Of a DNA stretch of 64,000 nucleotides, positions 44,188 through 52,566 are shown one piece after another. The position numbers and the translations under genes are program-made. The first letter of the stretch is position 1. Every line of letters begins with the position of its first letter. The DNA lies in contig NZ_JARXHY010000004.1 of the NCBI RefSeq assembly GCF_031127815.1, positions 372,001 through 436,000 of the forward strand, in the 5' to 3' direction. The notes below the pieces were generated by a model, which made no database searches, had not been told where the DNA came from, and worked only from the letters and a program-made list of their open reading frames with translations. This DNA is from Pelagicoccus sp. SDUM812003 (GTDB lineage: Bacteria > Verrucomicrobiota > Verrucomicrobiia > Opitutales > Opitutaceae).

Positions 44188-45776
44188 TTCCAGAGATCGA
44201 CCTCGCCGCCGGGGGACGACGCGCGCGTTGCGGTCTTGGCGGGCGCGCTTCGCCGAGCGGGCGGGGCGAAGGGCGAAGGAGCTGACTGAGACGAGCGGGC
44301 TCGGGAGGCTCTGGAGAAGGCTTGGGCGATGCCGGCCAGACCCATCAGTTCTCCCACCACTTGATCGAGCTTGTTCGATTGGACCTGCAGGTCCGAGCAG
44401 GAGGATACGGTTCGTTCGGCGAACTCCTTGCTCTGCTCCGTGTTGTGCGTGAGCTGGGCGATGGATGAAGTGATCTCCTCGATGCTTGCCGCTTGTCGGC
44501 TGGTATCCTGAGCGATGCTGCGGATGTGCTCGCTCACTTCTTTCATCATAGAGGAGACCTCGTCGAAGGCTTCGCAGGTTCGTCGCACGATCTCTGTGCC
44601 GGAATCGATCTTATGAGCCGAGTTTTCGATCAGCTGCGAGCTGTTGTTGGCGGCCTCTGCGGATCGACCGGCGAGATTGCGCACTTCGTCCGCCACGATG
44701 GCGAAACCGGACCCCGCTTCGCCCGCTCGGGCCGCTTCGACCGCGGCGTTGAGGGCGAGCAGGTTGGTCTGGAACGCGATATCGTTGATGGTTTGGATGA
44801 TTTTCTTTGTTTCTTCGCCAGAGGTGGCGATCTGCTCCATGGATGCGTTCAGCTCCAAGATGGTTTCTCGGGTGCTCTCGAAGCGTTGGAAGCAGCGCTC
44901 GGTGATTTCGTCAGCGGATTGGGAATTCCCGGCGGTCGCCTGGGTCATTTCCGCCTGCTCCAGCATGGACTCGCGAGCGGTGTTGAGGGTTTGCACTGCG
45001 GTGGAGCTGGTATCGGCGGAGTCCTTGGCGGACCTCACGAGGTTGCCCGAGGTTTCTCCGACGCAGTCGGAGCTCTTGTTGAGCTGATCGAGCGCCTTGG
45101 AAAACACCTTGCCCATGCGGGTGGAAGCGAGCCCGCCAAAGACGGCGATCGCGACGGCGACCGCGAGGTTGAGGATGGAGAAGCTGGTGATGTTGGTGGC
45201 GAGCGAGCTGAACCCGTCGATGGTTTCGCCCAGCGATGCCTGATAGACGGCGGCCACTTCGGCCTCGCCTTTGGAGAGGGAGGATCGAAGCGCTTCGTTC
45301 AGTTTGGGGACTTCCCCGTCCCATAGCTCGATGGCTTCGAAGAACATGTCCTGCTTGAGCAAGTCGCGCACTTCGCTTGTCTTGGAGGCGTAGGCTTCGA
45401 AGGCGGAGCGGATGCTGGCGACGGTGCTGGCGTTCGAACTCGAGGAGATCTTCTCTTCGAGGGAATCGATGATGCTCACGGCCTCGCGAGCCAGGGCGAG
45501 CGACTCGTTTTCCTTGCTCCTTTTTATCTCTTCGCTCTGGCCGAAGATGTAACCAAGGTTTGCGATCTCGAAGCGCAGCGAAGTCTGCTTGAGGTCGTTG
45601 AGTAGTTGTTGGCTGGGTACGCTCTCCTGCTGGAACTGGTCTACGATGTTTTCGCCGTTTCGTATGGAGTTGAACATGTAGAGCCCCTCTCCGACGATGA
45701 GAAGGGCCAGCAAAGTGAGCATGCCAGTGATGAGTCTGAAACAGGTTCTCAGGTTGATTCGCAGCTTGGAATTCAT
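44184..45776 (-). CDS. Methyl-accepting chemotaxis protein
   Basis: A 530-residue receptor. One membrane helix (about 13-33, [21 protein letters not shown]) and a second (about 195-217) bracket a four-helix-type periplasmic domain of 160 residues. The cytoplasmic hairpin holds the invariant tip, [37 protein letters not shown], visible in two overlapping parts. There is no clear HAMP domain after the second helix. The C-terminus is Ser/Pro/Arg-rich and ends GGEVDLWN, unlike the NWETF tether. It signals to CheW/CheA encoded elsewhere. A small periplasmic binding-like protein and a porin lie upstream on the same strand. Confidence 0.93.
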   Translation of the reverse strand: MNSKLRINLRTCFRLITGMLTLLALLIVGEGLYMFNSIRNGENIVDQFQQESVPSQQLLNDLKQTSLRFEIANLGYIFGQSEEIKRSKENESLALAREAVSIIDSLEEKISSSSNASTVASIRSAFEAYASKTSEVRDLLKQDMFFEAIELWDGEVPKLNEALRSSLSKGEAEVAAVYQASLGETIDGFSSLATNITSFSILNLAVAVAIAVFGGLASTRMGKVFSKALDQLNKSSDCVGETSGNLVRSAKDSADTSSTAVQTLNTARESMLEQAEMTQATAGNSQSADEITERCFQRFESTRETILELNASMEQIATSGEETKKIIQTINDIAFQTNLLALNAAVEAARAGEAGSGFAIVADEVRNLAGRSAEAANNSSQLIENSAHKIDSGTEIVRRTCEAFDEVSSMMKEVSEHIRSIAQDTSRQAASIEEITSSIAQLTHNTEQSKEFAERTVSSCSDLQVQSNKLDQVVGELMGLAGIAQAFSRASRARSSQSAPSPFAPPARRSAPAKTATRASSPGGEVDLWN

Positions 45777-45851
45777 CTTGTTCGAGTGTGGGTGACGTTG
45801 GTTCGCAAGGAAGCGCCCGAGCGGGATCGCTGGGCGCTGACGGTCGGGTCG

Positions 45852-46265
45852 CTAGTTGACCTTCTTCACCGAAGCGAGGTCTGCGGAGTCGTCGCAAATG
45901 CCGATCGCTCCTGGATTGCTTTGCACGAAAGCGACCACTTCGGCGCCGCTTTCGAGCTGCTCCGGCATGGTGCCGCGTCCGGAAAACGCCAGTCGCTGCC
46001 AATGGCTCTTGAAGCGCGACTGGTTCATGCGAGCGTAGCTTTCCAAAAGGGCGTCGGCGGTTTCGCTTCCTTTCAGTACGGCGATTTTGACCTGCTGGCC
46101 GTTTTCCCAGTGCTGTCGTTTTCCGACCAGCACGGAGGCGATCTTTTCCTGATCCAGCGAATCGTTGTTCGAGGCATTGACCACGACGGCTCCACCGGCG
46201 TGTAGCAAGCTTGCGAATACAGTCGTGGCGAGGACTGCGAATGCGGTTTTGAAAATCGTTTTCAT
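45852..46265 (-). CDS. Small periplasmic phosphate-binding-like protein
   Basis: The product has 137 residues from ATG 46265, with signal peptide MKTIFKTAFAVLATTVFASLLHA. The remaining 114 residues match one lobe of PstS-like binding proteins: VVNASNNDSLDQEKIASVLVGK, then WENGQQVKIAVLKGSETADA, FKSHWQRLAFSGRGTMP and VVAFVQSNPGAIGICDDSA. Full PstS proteins have about 270-340 residues, so it is a single-lobe form. Such proteins are often found beside porins and signalling receptors. It lies 75 bases before the chemoreceptor and 41 bases after the porin, so it may supply that receptor with a ligand signal. Confidence 0.8.
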   Translation of the reverse strand: MKTIFKTAFAVLATTVFASLLHAGGAVVVNASNNDSLDQEKIASVLVGKRQHWENGQQVKIAVLKGSETADALLESYARMNQSRFKSHWQRLAFSGRGTMPEQLESGAEVVAFVQSNPGAIGICDDSADLASVKKVN

Positions 46266-46306
46266 ATCGGTAGAGGGATTGTTCCGTTTTCGGCGATGAG
46301 GGCCCA

Positions 46307-47494
46307 TTAGAACGTGAAGGTGCTCTTGGCGGCGAAGAGGGTCCAATCGTCGACTGGATTCGGATTCTGGCCGAGCTGGTTGAAGAGTCGGCTCATGCCG
46401 TCCATGAAGTGGACCTCGGCTTTTAGGGTCCAGTAGTCGGTGGCGTCGTAGCGGAGAGAGAATTGGATGTCCTTCTGGTATTTGAGCGGGTCGTCCTTCT
46501 GGTCCGTGTTGTCGTAGTAGGCTGCGTAGGTGACGGCGCCCTCGAACTTTTCGAGGAAGCGGCGAGCGCCGCTGACGTACCACGAGTTCGCTTTGGATTC
46601 GGAGAGTTCGGCGGGCAACGGATTGCCGGCGATCGATCGAAGCGATTCCGCTTCCACATCTTGTATGTGGTACTCGGTCGTCAGGGTCCAATCGCCGACG
46701 TAGTACTCGGCGGACAAGCGCGTTTCGGAGATATCGGCTTGGGTTTCGATGGTGATGGGGTAGTTGACCACTGGGATGAGCGCATCGGCCTTGAAGGCGA
46801 GACCGGAGTAGACGTTGTGGTTGGCGCCCAATCTCAATCCGGAAAGTGGCGTGTTCCACCAGAGTTGCAGCCCGGAGTTGGTGTCCACTTCCGCCTCGCT
46901 GAGTCTGGTGTTGTTCAGTTCTCTGCTCAGGGAGGTGAGCGCGGCGCCAGCGAAACCGCCTTCAGTGCCGAAATCCATCGCTCCGTGGTAGGCGATGTAG
47001 TCCACGCTGCTGAGGGCGCCGGTGGAGAGGGAGCCGTAGAGGGAAACGCCATCTACGGATGCGGAAAAGTCGCGGTAGCGCGAGTCGTACATGCCCACCG
47101 GCAGGAGGACGGAGGTACGGGCGATATCGATGTCCTGAATATCTGTATACAAGCCGACGGAGCGCTTGACCCGACCGACGCGAAGCCCGAGAGCCGGGTT
47201 CACGTTGTAGTCGACGAAGAGGTAGTCGATCAGCGGCTCGTAGTTTCCGTACTCGCCCAGTTCGAAGGCGAAGAGCTGCCCCTTGACCGAAGTGCGCTCG
47301 ATCGGCGTCCAGGTAGCGTTGACGGCTGCTTCCACGAACTCGAAGGAGCCGTCCTCGCTATCCACGAAGTAGTTGTTTTCGTCGGAATGCAGGTATCCGT
47401 TGCTAATGAATCCACTGTAGGTGAAGTCGCCTGCCAGAGCGTTGGAGGCGGCTGCGGCGATGGTAGCGACCGCTAGTGCGTATGCGTTTTTCAT
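46307..47494 (-). CDS. Outer-membrane porin-like protein
   Basis: A 395-residue protein from ATG 47494 with signal peptide MKNAYALAVATIAAAASNALA. The mature part shows alternating amphipathic strands such as FTYSGFISNGYLHSDENN, LGLRVGRVKRSVGLY and WTLTTEYHIQDVEAES, and ends FAAKSTFTF with the C-terminal Phe needed for barrel insertion. This resembles porins found next to PstS-like proteins in gammaproteobacteria. The solute is unknown. It is first in a run of porin, binding-like protein and chemoreceptor. Confidence 0.82.
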   Translation of the reverse strand: MKNAYALAVATIAAAASNALAGDFTYSGFISNGYLHSDENNYFVDSEDGSFEFVEAAVNATWTPIERTSVKGQLFAFELGEYGNYEPLIDYLFVDYNVNPALGLRVGRVKRSVGLYTDIQDIDIARTSVLLPVGMYDSRYRDFSASVDGVSLYGSLSTGALSSVDYIAYHGAMDFGTEGGFAGAALTSLSRELNNTRLSEAEVDTNSGLQLWWNTPLSGLRLGANHNVYSGLAFKADALIPVVNYPITIETQADISETRLSAEYYVGDWTLTTEYHIQDVEAESLRSIAGNPLPAELSESKANSWYVSGARRFLEKFEGAVTYAAYYDNTDQKDDPLKYQKDIQFSLRYDATDYWTLKAEVHFMDGMSRLFNQLGQNPNPVDDWTLFAAKSTFTF

Positions 47495-47906
47495 AGGAAT
47501 GTTCTGTTTGATCTGGAGCTGACTCGCGGAGGCTCGACGGCGTCGAGCAGTTCCCGGATCGGCCTCAAGGGCCCGAGCGGGGCTCCGCGCCGTCATCGGA
47601 TCGTTTCAGGAAAACTTATGCCTGTATCTCCTCGCTGAATACGTAGGCTGGCCTTTTAAACTCTTTTAAGAAGCGATGGGAGCCATCCTGATGCGCAAAA
47701 TGAGGATGACTCCTTTAGGCAGTCGGGATTTCTAAAAGCGGAGCCTTGTCCTATGGGGAGTGGCCGACGCCGCGCTCGCTACTGTGAAATGCGCGTTTTG
47801 TGGCTGAGCCTGTTTTCGAAGCTCAACAAGGAATCATTGGCTGCTTCGCTTGAAGACGCAGAGAAACTGCGTACGGTCGTAAGCGAATCCACTCGATTAT
47901 CGGAAG
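47495..47906. other. Intergenic region between divergent porin and TonB receptor
   Basis: The 412-base gap separates divergent genes and must hold both promoters. An AT-rich stretch, TTTTAAACTCTTTTAA near 47652, is a plausible promoter part. A plus-strand frame at 47753-47971 overlaps the TonB receptor start and looks like chance. I see no riboswitch or RNA gene. Confidence 0.4.
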
Positions 47907-49928
47907 ATGCGCCTAAACCTGTTGCGAGTTTTTGTCCCTTTGCTGCCTCTTTTTCTCCTTCCCTTGGTTAGAGCCGACTCGGCTCTTCTGGATCTGAGCT
48001 TGGAGGAACTCCTGAATGTGAAGGTGTCCGGGGCGATTTTGGGAGAGAAGGAGCTTGCTCTGGCGCCATCGGCGGTGACGGTCTTTCAGCGCGGCGAGCT
48101 GGCTAGACTTGCGGTGGACGAGCTCGCGGAGCTGATGAATCTGGTGCCCGGCTTTCAGTCCTACCGTTCGTCGAACAACGCGCTGAGGTCGGTCTATTCC
48201 TCGCGAGGGCGGCGCATGAGCAACTCGGAAGGGGAGGTGCTGGTGCTGGTCGATGGAATGAGGATGGATATCGCTCGATCGAGCGGGGCGATCGATGCGG
48301 TCGCTGGGCTCCCCCTAGAGATGATCGAGCGAGTCGAGTTCGTCCGGGGGCCGGGTGGGGCGGTCTATGGCTCCAACGCCATGATGGGGGTGGTGAACAT
48401 CGTGACGCGTCGGGACCGAAGCGAGGTGACTGCGGAAGCGGGGGCTTTCGGACACCAGGAGGTGACGGTGTTGGGCGGCGACGATATCGAGAGTTTTCGC
48501 GTCGACGCGTTCTTTCACTGGGAGAAGGACGAAGGGGATCGCTATTCTCTTTTCGTGCCGTCGGCGGGGGAAGAGGTCTCGTTCGAGGATCCTCAGGAGA
48601 CGCTTCGTCTCCACCTGAAGGGAAGCTGGAAAAACACGCGCTTGATGTTCCAGCATCGCCGGAACCGGACTCGGGGATTCCTCACCAGCGGCCTGGCGTT
48701 TGGCGACCAGCAAAGCTCGTCGACGAACTTCAGTCTATTGGGAGTGGAGCAGACTGCGACCTTTGGGCCGATCGACGCCACCATGCTTCTGAGTTATTCG
48801 GAGGATTCGCTAAAGGACGTGGGACTGCTCTTAGGGGAGGGGCAGCTGGCTCAGATCAGCGTGCCGCCGAGCAACGAGCCGTTTCGATCCAAGGCTGAGT
48901 ATCACGGGCACCATGAGGTTCGGGGAAAGGTGGTGGCGGACTGGGCTCTGGATCAGTCGAGCGACTTGCAGTTTGGGATGGAGTTCCGAAAGCTCGAGCT
49001 GGATGGAGTGTATATAAATAGCAACTACGACTTTGCCGCCTTCGTATCCGGTCAGACCCCGATCCCCTACTACGGTGGGTTCGAGGATACCTTTTTGTAT
49101 CAGTATCCATCTCGCCGCGACATCTTGGGAGTCTTCTTCCAGTACCAGAAACGCTTCGAGGAGAAGCTTCATCTCACCGCGGGTCTGCGCTACGACTCCT
49201 TTTCCTCGATTGGCTCGGAACTGTCGCCTCGCTTGGGCTGCGTGTATCAGCTCGACAAGCGCAACAGTCTCAAGCTCCTCTACGGATCTGCCTTTCGGGC
49301 GCCTTCCGAGGAGGAAATGAACCTGAGCGAGAATCCCTTCTACGTCGGAAACCCGGACTTGAAATCCGAGGTGGCGGAAACTGCCGATCTCATCTGGGTA
49401 AGTCGTGGGAAGAGCCGCTATCTGAGCCTGGGAGTCTTCGTTTCCTCCTTTGAGGACGCCATCTCGCTGGTCAGCTATCCGGACGGACGAAACGTTCATC
49501 AGAATGTGGAGCTCGGAAGTTCAAAGGGATTTGAGCTTGAGGCGTCCCAGCAGATCGGAGAGCGATGGTTGGGGCGGCTGACCTACACTCACCTGATGGA
49601 TACGCCGGACGCATTCTTTCGGGAAGCCGATGAAAAGGCGTCGTTTGCTCTTTGCTACAATACGAACGGTTGGATGGCCAATCTCACCAGTGTCTGGACG
49701 GGAGGCCGCCAGACGGCGATTCGTGGAGGCAGCTTGCTTAACCTCGACGACTACTGGGCGGTTCATGCCAAGGTCGAGTACAGAACGAGCGACGGTTGGA
49801 GCTACTTTTTACGAGCCAAGAATGTGGGAGATCAGCAATACCTGGTGCCTTCGCTCACGGTGGATTTTCTCGGCGGGATTCCCTCCCGCGGGCGCGAGCT
49901 TACGGTGGGGATTAGCCGACGCTTCTAG
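47907..49928 (+). CDS. TonB-dependent outer-membrane receptor
   Basis: The 673-residue protein starts with signal peptide MRLNLLRVFVPLLPLFLLPLVRA. The region DLSLEELLNVKVSGA, followed by APSAVTVFQRGELARLAVDELAELMN (shown here in part), is the plug start seen in colicin I receptor/vitamin B12-type transporters. MMGVVNIVTRRD closes the plug. The barrel (about 170-673) ends RGRELTVGISRRF with terminal Phe. The usual TonB box is not clear but might be near the mature N-terminus. The substrate is unknown (iron chelate, vitamin or sugar). Its own terminator is not evident, and the convergent MFS gene begins 20 bases away. Confidence 0.92.
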   Translation: MRLNLLRVFVPLLPLFLLPLVRADSALLDLSLEELLNVKVSGAILGEKELALAPSAVTVFQRGELARLAVDELAELMNLVPGFQSYRSSNNALRSVYSSRGRRMSNSEGEVLVLVDGMRMDIARSSGAIDAVAGLPLEMIERVEFVRGPGGAVYGSNAMMGVVNIVTRRDRSEVTAEAGAFGHQEVTVLGGDDIESFRVDAFFHWEKDEGDRYSLFVPSAGEEVSFEDPQETLRLHLKGSWKNTRLMFQHRRNRTRGFLTSGLAFGDQQSSSTNFSLLGVEQTATFGPIDATMLLSYSEDSLKDVGLLLGEGQLAQISVPPSNEPFRSKAEYHGHHEVRGKVVADWALDQSSDLQFGMEFRKLELDGVYINSNYDFAAFVSGQTPIPYYGGFEDTFLYQYPSRRDILGVFFQYQKRFEEKLHLTAGLRYDSFSSIGSELSPRLGCVYQLDKRNSLKLLYGSAFRAPSEEEMNLSENPFYVGNPDLKSEVAETADLIWVSRGKSRYLSLGVFVSSFEDAISLVSYPDGRNVHQNVELGSSKGFELEASQQIGERWLGRLTYTHLMDTPDAFFREADEKASFALCYNTNGWMANLTSVWTGGRQTAIRGGSLLNLDDYWAVHAKVEYRTSDGWSYFLRAKNVGDQQYLVPSLTVDFLGGIPSRGRELTVGISRRF

Positions 49929-49948
49929 CGCTTCGCTCAATGGAGCGC

Positions 49949-51283
49949 TCAGGCGGTTTCCGATTTGTCGGGGCGGGGCAATCGCAGGCACAGGGCGGTG
50001 GCCACCACTACGATAGCCGCGCCGGCTAGATAGAGAGTATCTGAACCGAACCACCAGAAAATGAAGCTGGCCGCGACAGGGCCGATCGCGCGCCCGAGCG
50101 ATCCGAGCGATCGGAAGACGCCAAGGGCGCGCCCTTGCTCTTCCGGTTTGGCGTAAAGGGAGACCAGCGACGTCAGGGTCGGGCTGCAGAGTCCGGCTCC
50201 CAGGGCCATGAAGCCCAGCCCGGTGTAGAGCAGCGGCTGCGTTTCGGCTCGCGATAGGAAGCCCAGCCCGATGGCCACCAGAGTGAGGCCGGCCAGAGCG
50301 GTGGCCTTTTCGCCGATCTTGGGCGCGAGACGCCGCACGATGCCGCCTTGGACCACGATCAGAATGAAGCCGATGAAGATCATCATCTTGGTGATGTCGC
50401 CCGGAGTGTATCCGAACCTCTCCACTCCGAGAAACGAAAGGGTGAACTCCATGCCGCTGAAGGCGAGGATGTAGACCAGGTATGCGAGGTTGGTGCGGCG
50501 CACGGCTCCGCTTTGCGGCTGGGTGAGGCGAGCGATGGGGTTGCGGGGCAGCTTGCTGGCCCCGCGATTCTCGGGCGGTAGCGACTCCACGAAACGGGCC
50601 CGGATCCAAAGAAAGTTAGCCAGCGAAAGCAGGACGGCCACGAAAGCCACGAAGGAGAACGGGTTGATGCCGAGCTCGGCCAGCTCCGGATACCAGTCGA
50701 GGGGATTGACCATCACGCAAAGACCGCCGATGGCGGGTCCGACCACGAAGCCCAGGCCGAAGGCGACTCCGATGAGCCCCATGCCCTTTGATCGGTTTTC
50801 CTTGGTGGTCACATCGGCCACCGCGGCGGTGGCTACGGAGAGATTGCCGCTCATGGCCCCTCCGATCAGGCGCGCCGCGATCAGCAGGGCGAAGTTTCCC
50901 GCAAAGAGCCACAGGACATAGCTCAAGCAGGTGCCCAAGGTGGTGATCAGCAGGATGGGGCGGCGGCCTTTCTGGTCGGAAACGCTGCCCCACAGAGGAG
51001 CGAAGAAGAACTGCAGGGTGGCGTAGAGCGAACCCAGCAGACCGCCGAAAAGCACCGGTGTGAAGCGCTCCCCGCCGCCGGTGGTGTGAGAAAAGGCGTC
51101 GAGGCGCTGCAGGATCCAGGCGAGCACGCCCGCGTCGCCATCGAGTTCCAGATAGTAGTCGAGGATCGATGGAAAGAGAGGAAAGATCACGCTGAACCCG
51201 ACCAGATCGATGAAGATGGTCAGGAAAATGATACCCAGCGAGAGCTGCTTCCTTGGTGTGGACTGTGGCGTTGGCTGGCTCAA
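49949..51283 (-). CDS. MFS efflux transporter (TetA/multidrug type)
   Basis: A 444-residue inner-membrane carrier with about twelve helices. The start is TTG 51283; no better ATG fits the first helix. The motif A loop is APLWGSVSDQKGRRPILLI, a canonical MFS signature. GGAMSGNLSVATAAVADVT and AFGLGFVVGPAIGG are like TetA and multidrug exporters (DHA1 group). Residues 45-70 hold an insert between helix 1 and 2 (ELDGDAGVLAWILQRLD). The substrate cannot be told. Confidence 0.9.
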   Translation of the reverse strand: MSQPTPQSTPRKQLSLGIIFLTIFIDLVGFSVIFPLFPSILDYYLELDGDAGVLAWILQRLDAFSHTTGGGERFTPVLFGGLLGSLYATLQFFFAPLWGSVSDQKGRRPILLITTLGTCLSYVLWLFAGNFALLIAARLIGGAMSGNLSVATAAVADVTTKENRSKGMGLIGVAFGLGFVVGPAIGGLCVMVNPLDWYPELAELGINPFSFVAFVAVLLSLANFLWIRARFVESLPPENRGASKLPRNPIARLTQPQSGAVRRTNLAYLVYILAFSGMEFTLSFLGVERFGYTPGDITKMMIFIGFILIVVQGGIVRRLAPKIGEKATALAGLTLVAIGLGFLSRAETQPLLYTGLGFMALGAGLCSPTLTSLVSLYAKPEEQGRALGVFRSLGSLGRAIGPVAASFIFWWFGSDTLYLAGAAIVVVATALCLRLPRPDKSETA

Positions 51284-51629
51284 GGGCGACGTTTATTGAC
51301 GGTCCCCTGCAGGGCAGGCAAGCGCAAAGGCGGGGCCATGGATCGCTAAAGGACGCGCGCTTATGACGCGCCATCGGATCAGTAGAACCCCTTCTCGGTC
51401 GCGTCGCTTGCGGGTCGATGAGGGCGCGCCCGCCTGCTCCTGGGGAGCGGGCCTTCGGTTTCCTTCAGCTGGGAAAGAAGGCCGATCGCCGTCAACGGGA
51501 TGCGAATCGAAACTTTGCAAAAAATCTGCAGCAAAAGACAGGGCTGCGGAGTATATCCTAGCGTCGTATGGATTGGTTCAGCTCTGATCCATCCTTCGCT
51601 TGAACTCCTTGCTAATCGAAATGCTAGAA
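51284..51629. other. Intergenic region upstream of the thiol-gene run
   Basis: The 346-base gap lies between the divergent MFS gene and DUF2911 copy 2, so it should contain the promoter for the 51.6-59.6 kb run. A GC-rich hairpin (GCCC-GCTCC with GGAGC-GGGC, about 51428-51454) is visible but lacks a T-run. Short open frames on both strands here have no ribosome-binding site and look like chance. Confidence 0.4.
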
Positions 51630-52493
51630 ATGAAATCCCATCGTATCCTCGCGAAGCGTCTCGGCGCTTTCTTGTTAGCCAGCCTTGTCACCGTCTCTCT
51701 GCACGCCCAGTTGCGCACCCCAGCTGCCAGTCCGCACGCTCACGTGAAGCAGATGGTCGGATTGACGGAGGTGGAAATCGACTACTCGCGACCCAGCGTG
51801 AAAGGGCGCGAGATCTTCGGCGGCCTGGTCCCGTACGGAAACGTCTGGCGCACCGGAGCCAATCAACCGACTAAGATCACGTTCAGCGACGACGTGGTTC
51901 TTGGCGGAGAGTCCGTCGAGGCCGGAACCTACGCTCTCTACACCATCCCGGCAGAGGACGAGTGGACCATCATCGTCTACGGTTCCACGGAACTGTGGGG
52001 CTCGTTTGGATACGACTCGAAAAACGATGTCGCTCGCTTCACCGCCAAGCCGCAAAAGCTGCAGACTGCGGTGGAGAGCTTCACCATCGGCATCGACGAC
52101 TTGAGAAACGACTCCGCCTCCATCTACTTGGATTGGGACCACACCCGCGTCGCCTTCAAGTTGGAGGTTCCGACCGAGTCGAAGGTCATGACGCAGATTG
52201 ACGAGCTCAAGGGAACGCCGGAATTCGACAAGCCGAACGTGCTCTTTTCCGCCGGTACCTACTACCACGCAGCAGGCAAAGATCTCAAGCAGGCTCACGA
52301 GTGGGTGAGCGAGGCTTGCGAGAAATCGGAGTCGCCAGCGTTTTGGATGTACGCAGCCAAGGCTCGCATCGAGGTCGACCTGGGAAAGAAGAAGATGGCC
52401 AAGGCGTCTGCCGAGAAGACGCTGGAGCTCGCTACCGAGGCGGGCAACGGCGACTACCAGAAGATCGCCAAGGATATACTCGCCTCGTTGTAG
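51630..52493 (+). CDS. Exported DUF2911 protein, copy 2
   Basis: I start at ATG 51630 (287 residues), giving MKSHRILAKRLGAFLLASLV as signal peptide; another ATG lies at 51621. The DUF2911 core is clear: VEIDYSRPSVKGREIFGGLV, VWRTGANQPTKIT, VEAGTYALYTIPAEDEWTII. The last 90 residues form TPR-like helices (DLKQAHEWVSEACEKSESPA). It has the same order of parts as the copy at 24412-25263, and both show the KGREIFG and YGxVWRTGAN motifs. It lies 73 bases ahead of the exported PIG-L gene and may be co-transcribed. The function is unknown. Confidence 0.88.
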   Translation: MKSHRILAKRLGAFLLASLVTVSLHAQLRTPAASPHAHVKQMVGLTEVEIDYSRPSVKGREIFGGLVPYGNVWRTGANQPTKITFSDDVVLGGESVEAGTYALYTIPAEDEWTIIVYGSTELWGSFGYDSKNDVARFTAKPQKLQTAVESFTIGIDDLRNDSASIYLDWDHTRVAFKLEVPTESKVMTQIDELKGTPEFDKPNVLFSAGTYYHAAGKDLKQAHEWVSEACEKSESPAFWMYAAKARIEVDLGKKKMAKASAEKTLELATEAGNGDYQKIAKDILASL

Positions 52494-52566
52494 CGAAGAC
52501 TTGCATGCGCGGATTGGGCACGGAGCTCGATCCGTTTTTCGTTTCCACCCGAGCCTTCCTGATCCC

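Noticed and set aside
46266-46859. Long N-terminal extension of the small binding-like protein
   Set aside because: It runs over the porin gene in another frame. A signal peptide begins exactly at the ATG at 46265.
47753-47971. 72-residue plus-strand frame before the TonB receptor
   Set aside because: It overlaps the receptor signal peptide in another frame and lacks a ribosome-binding site.
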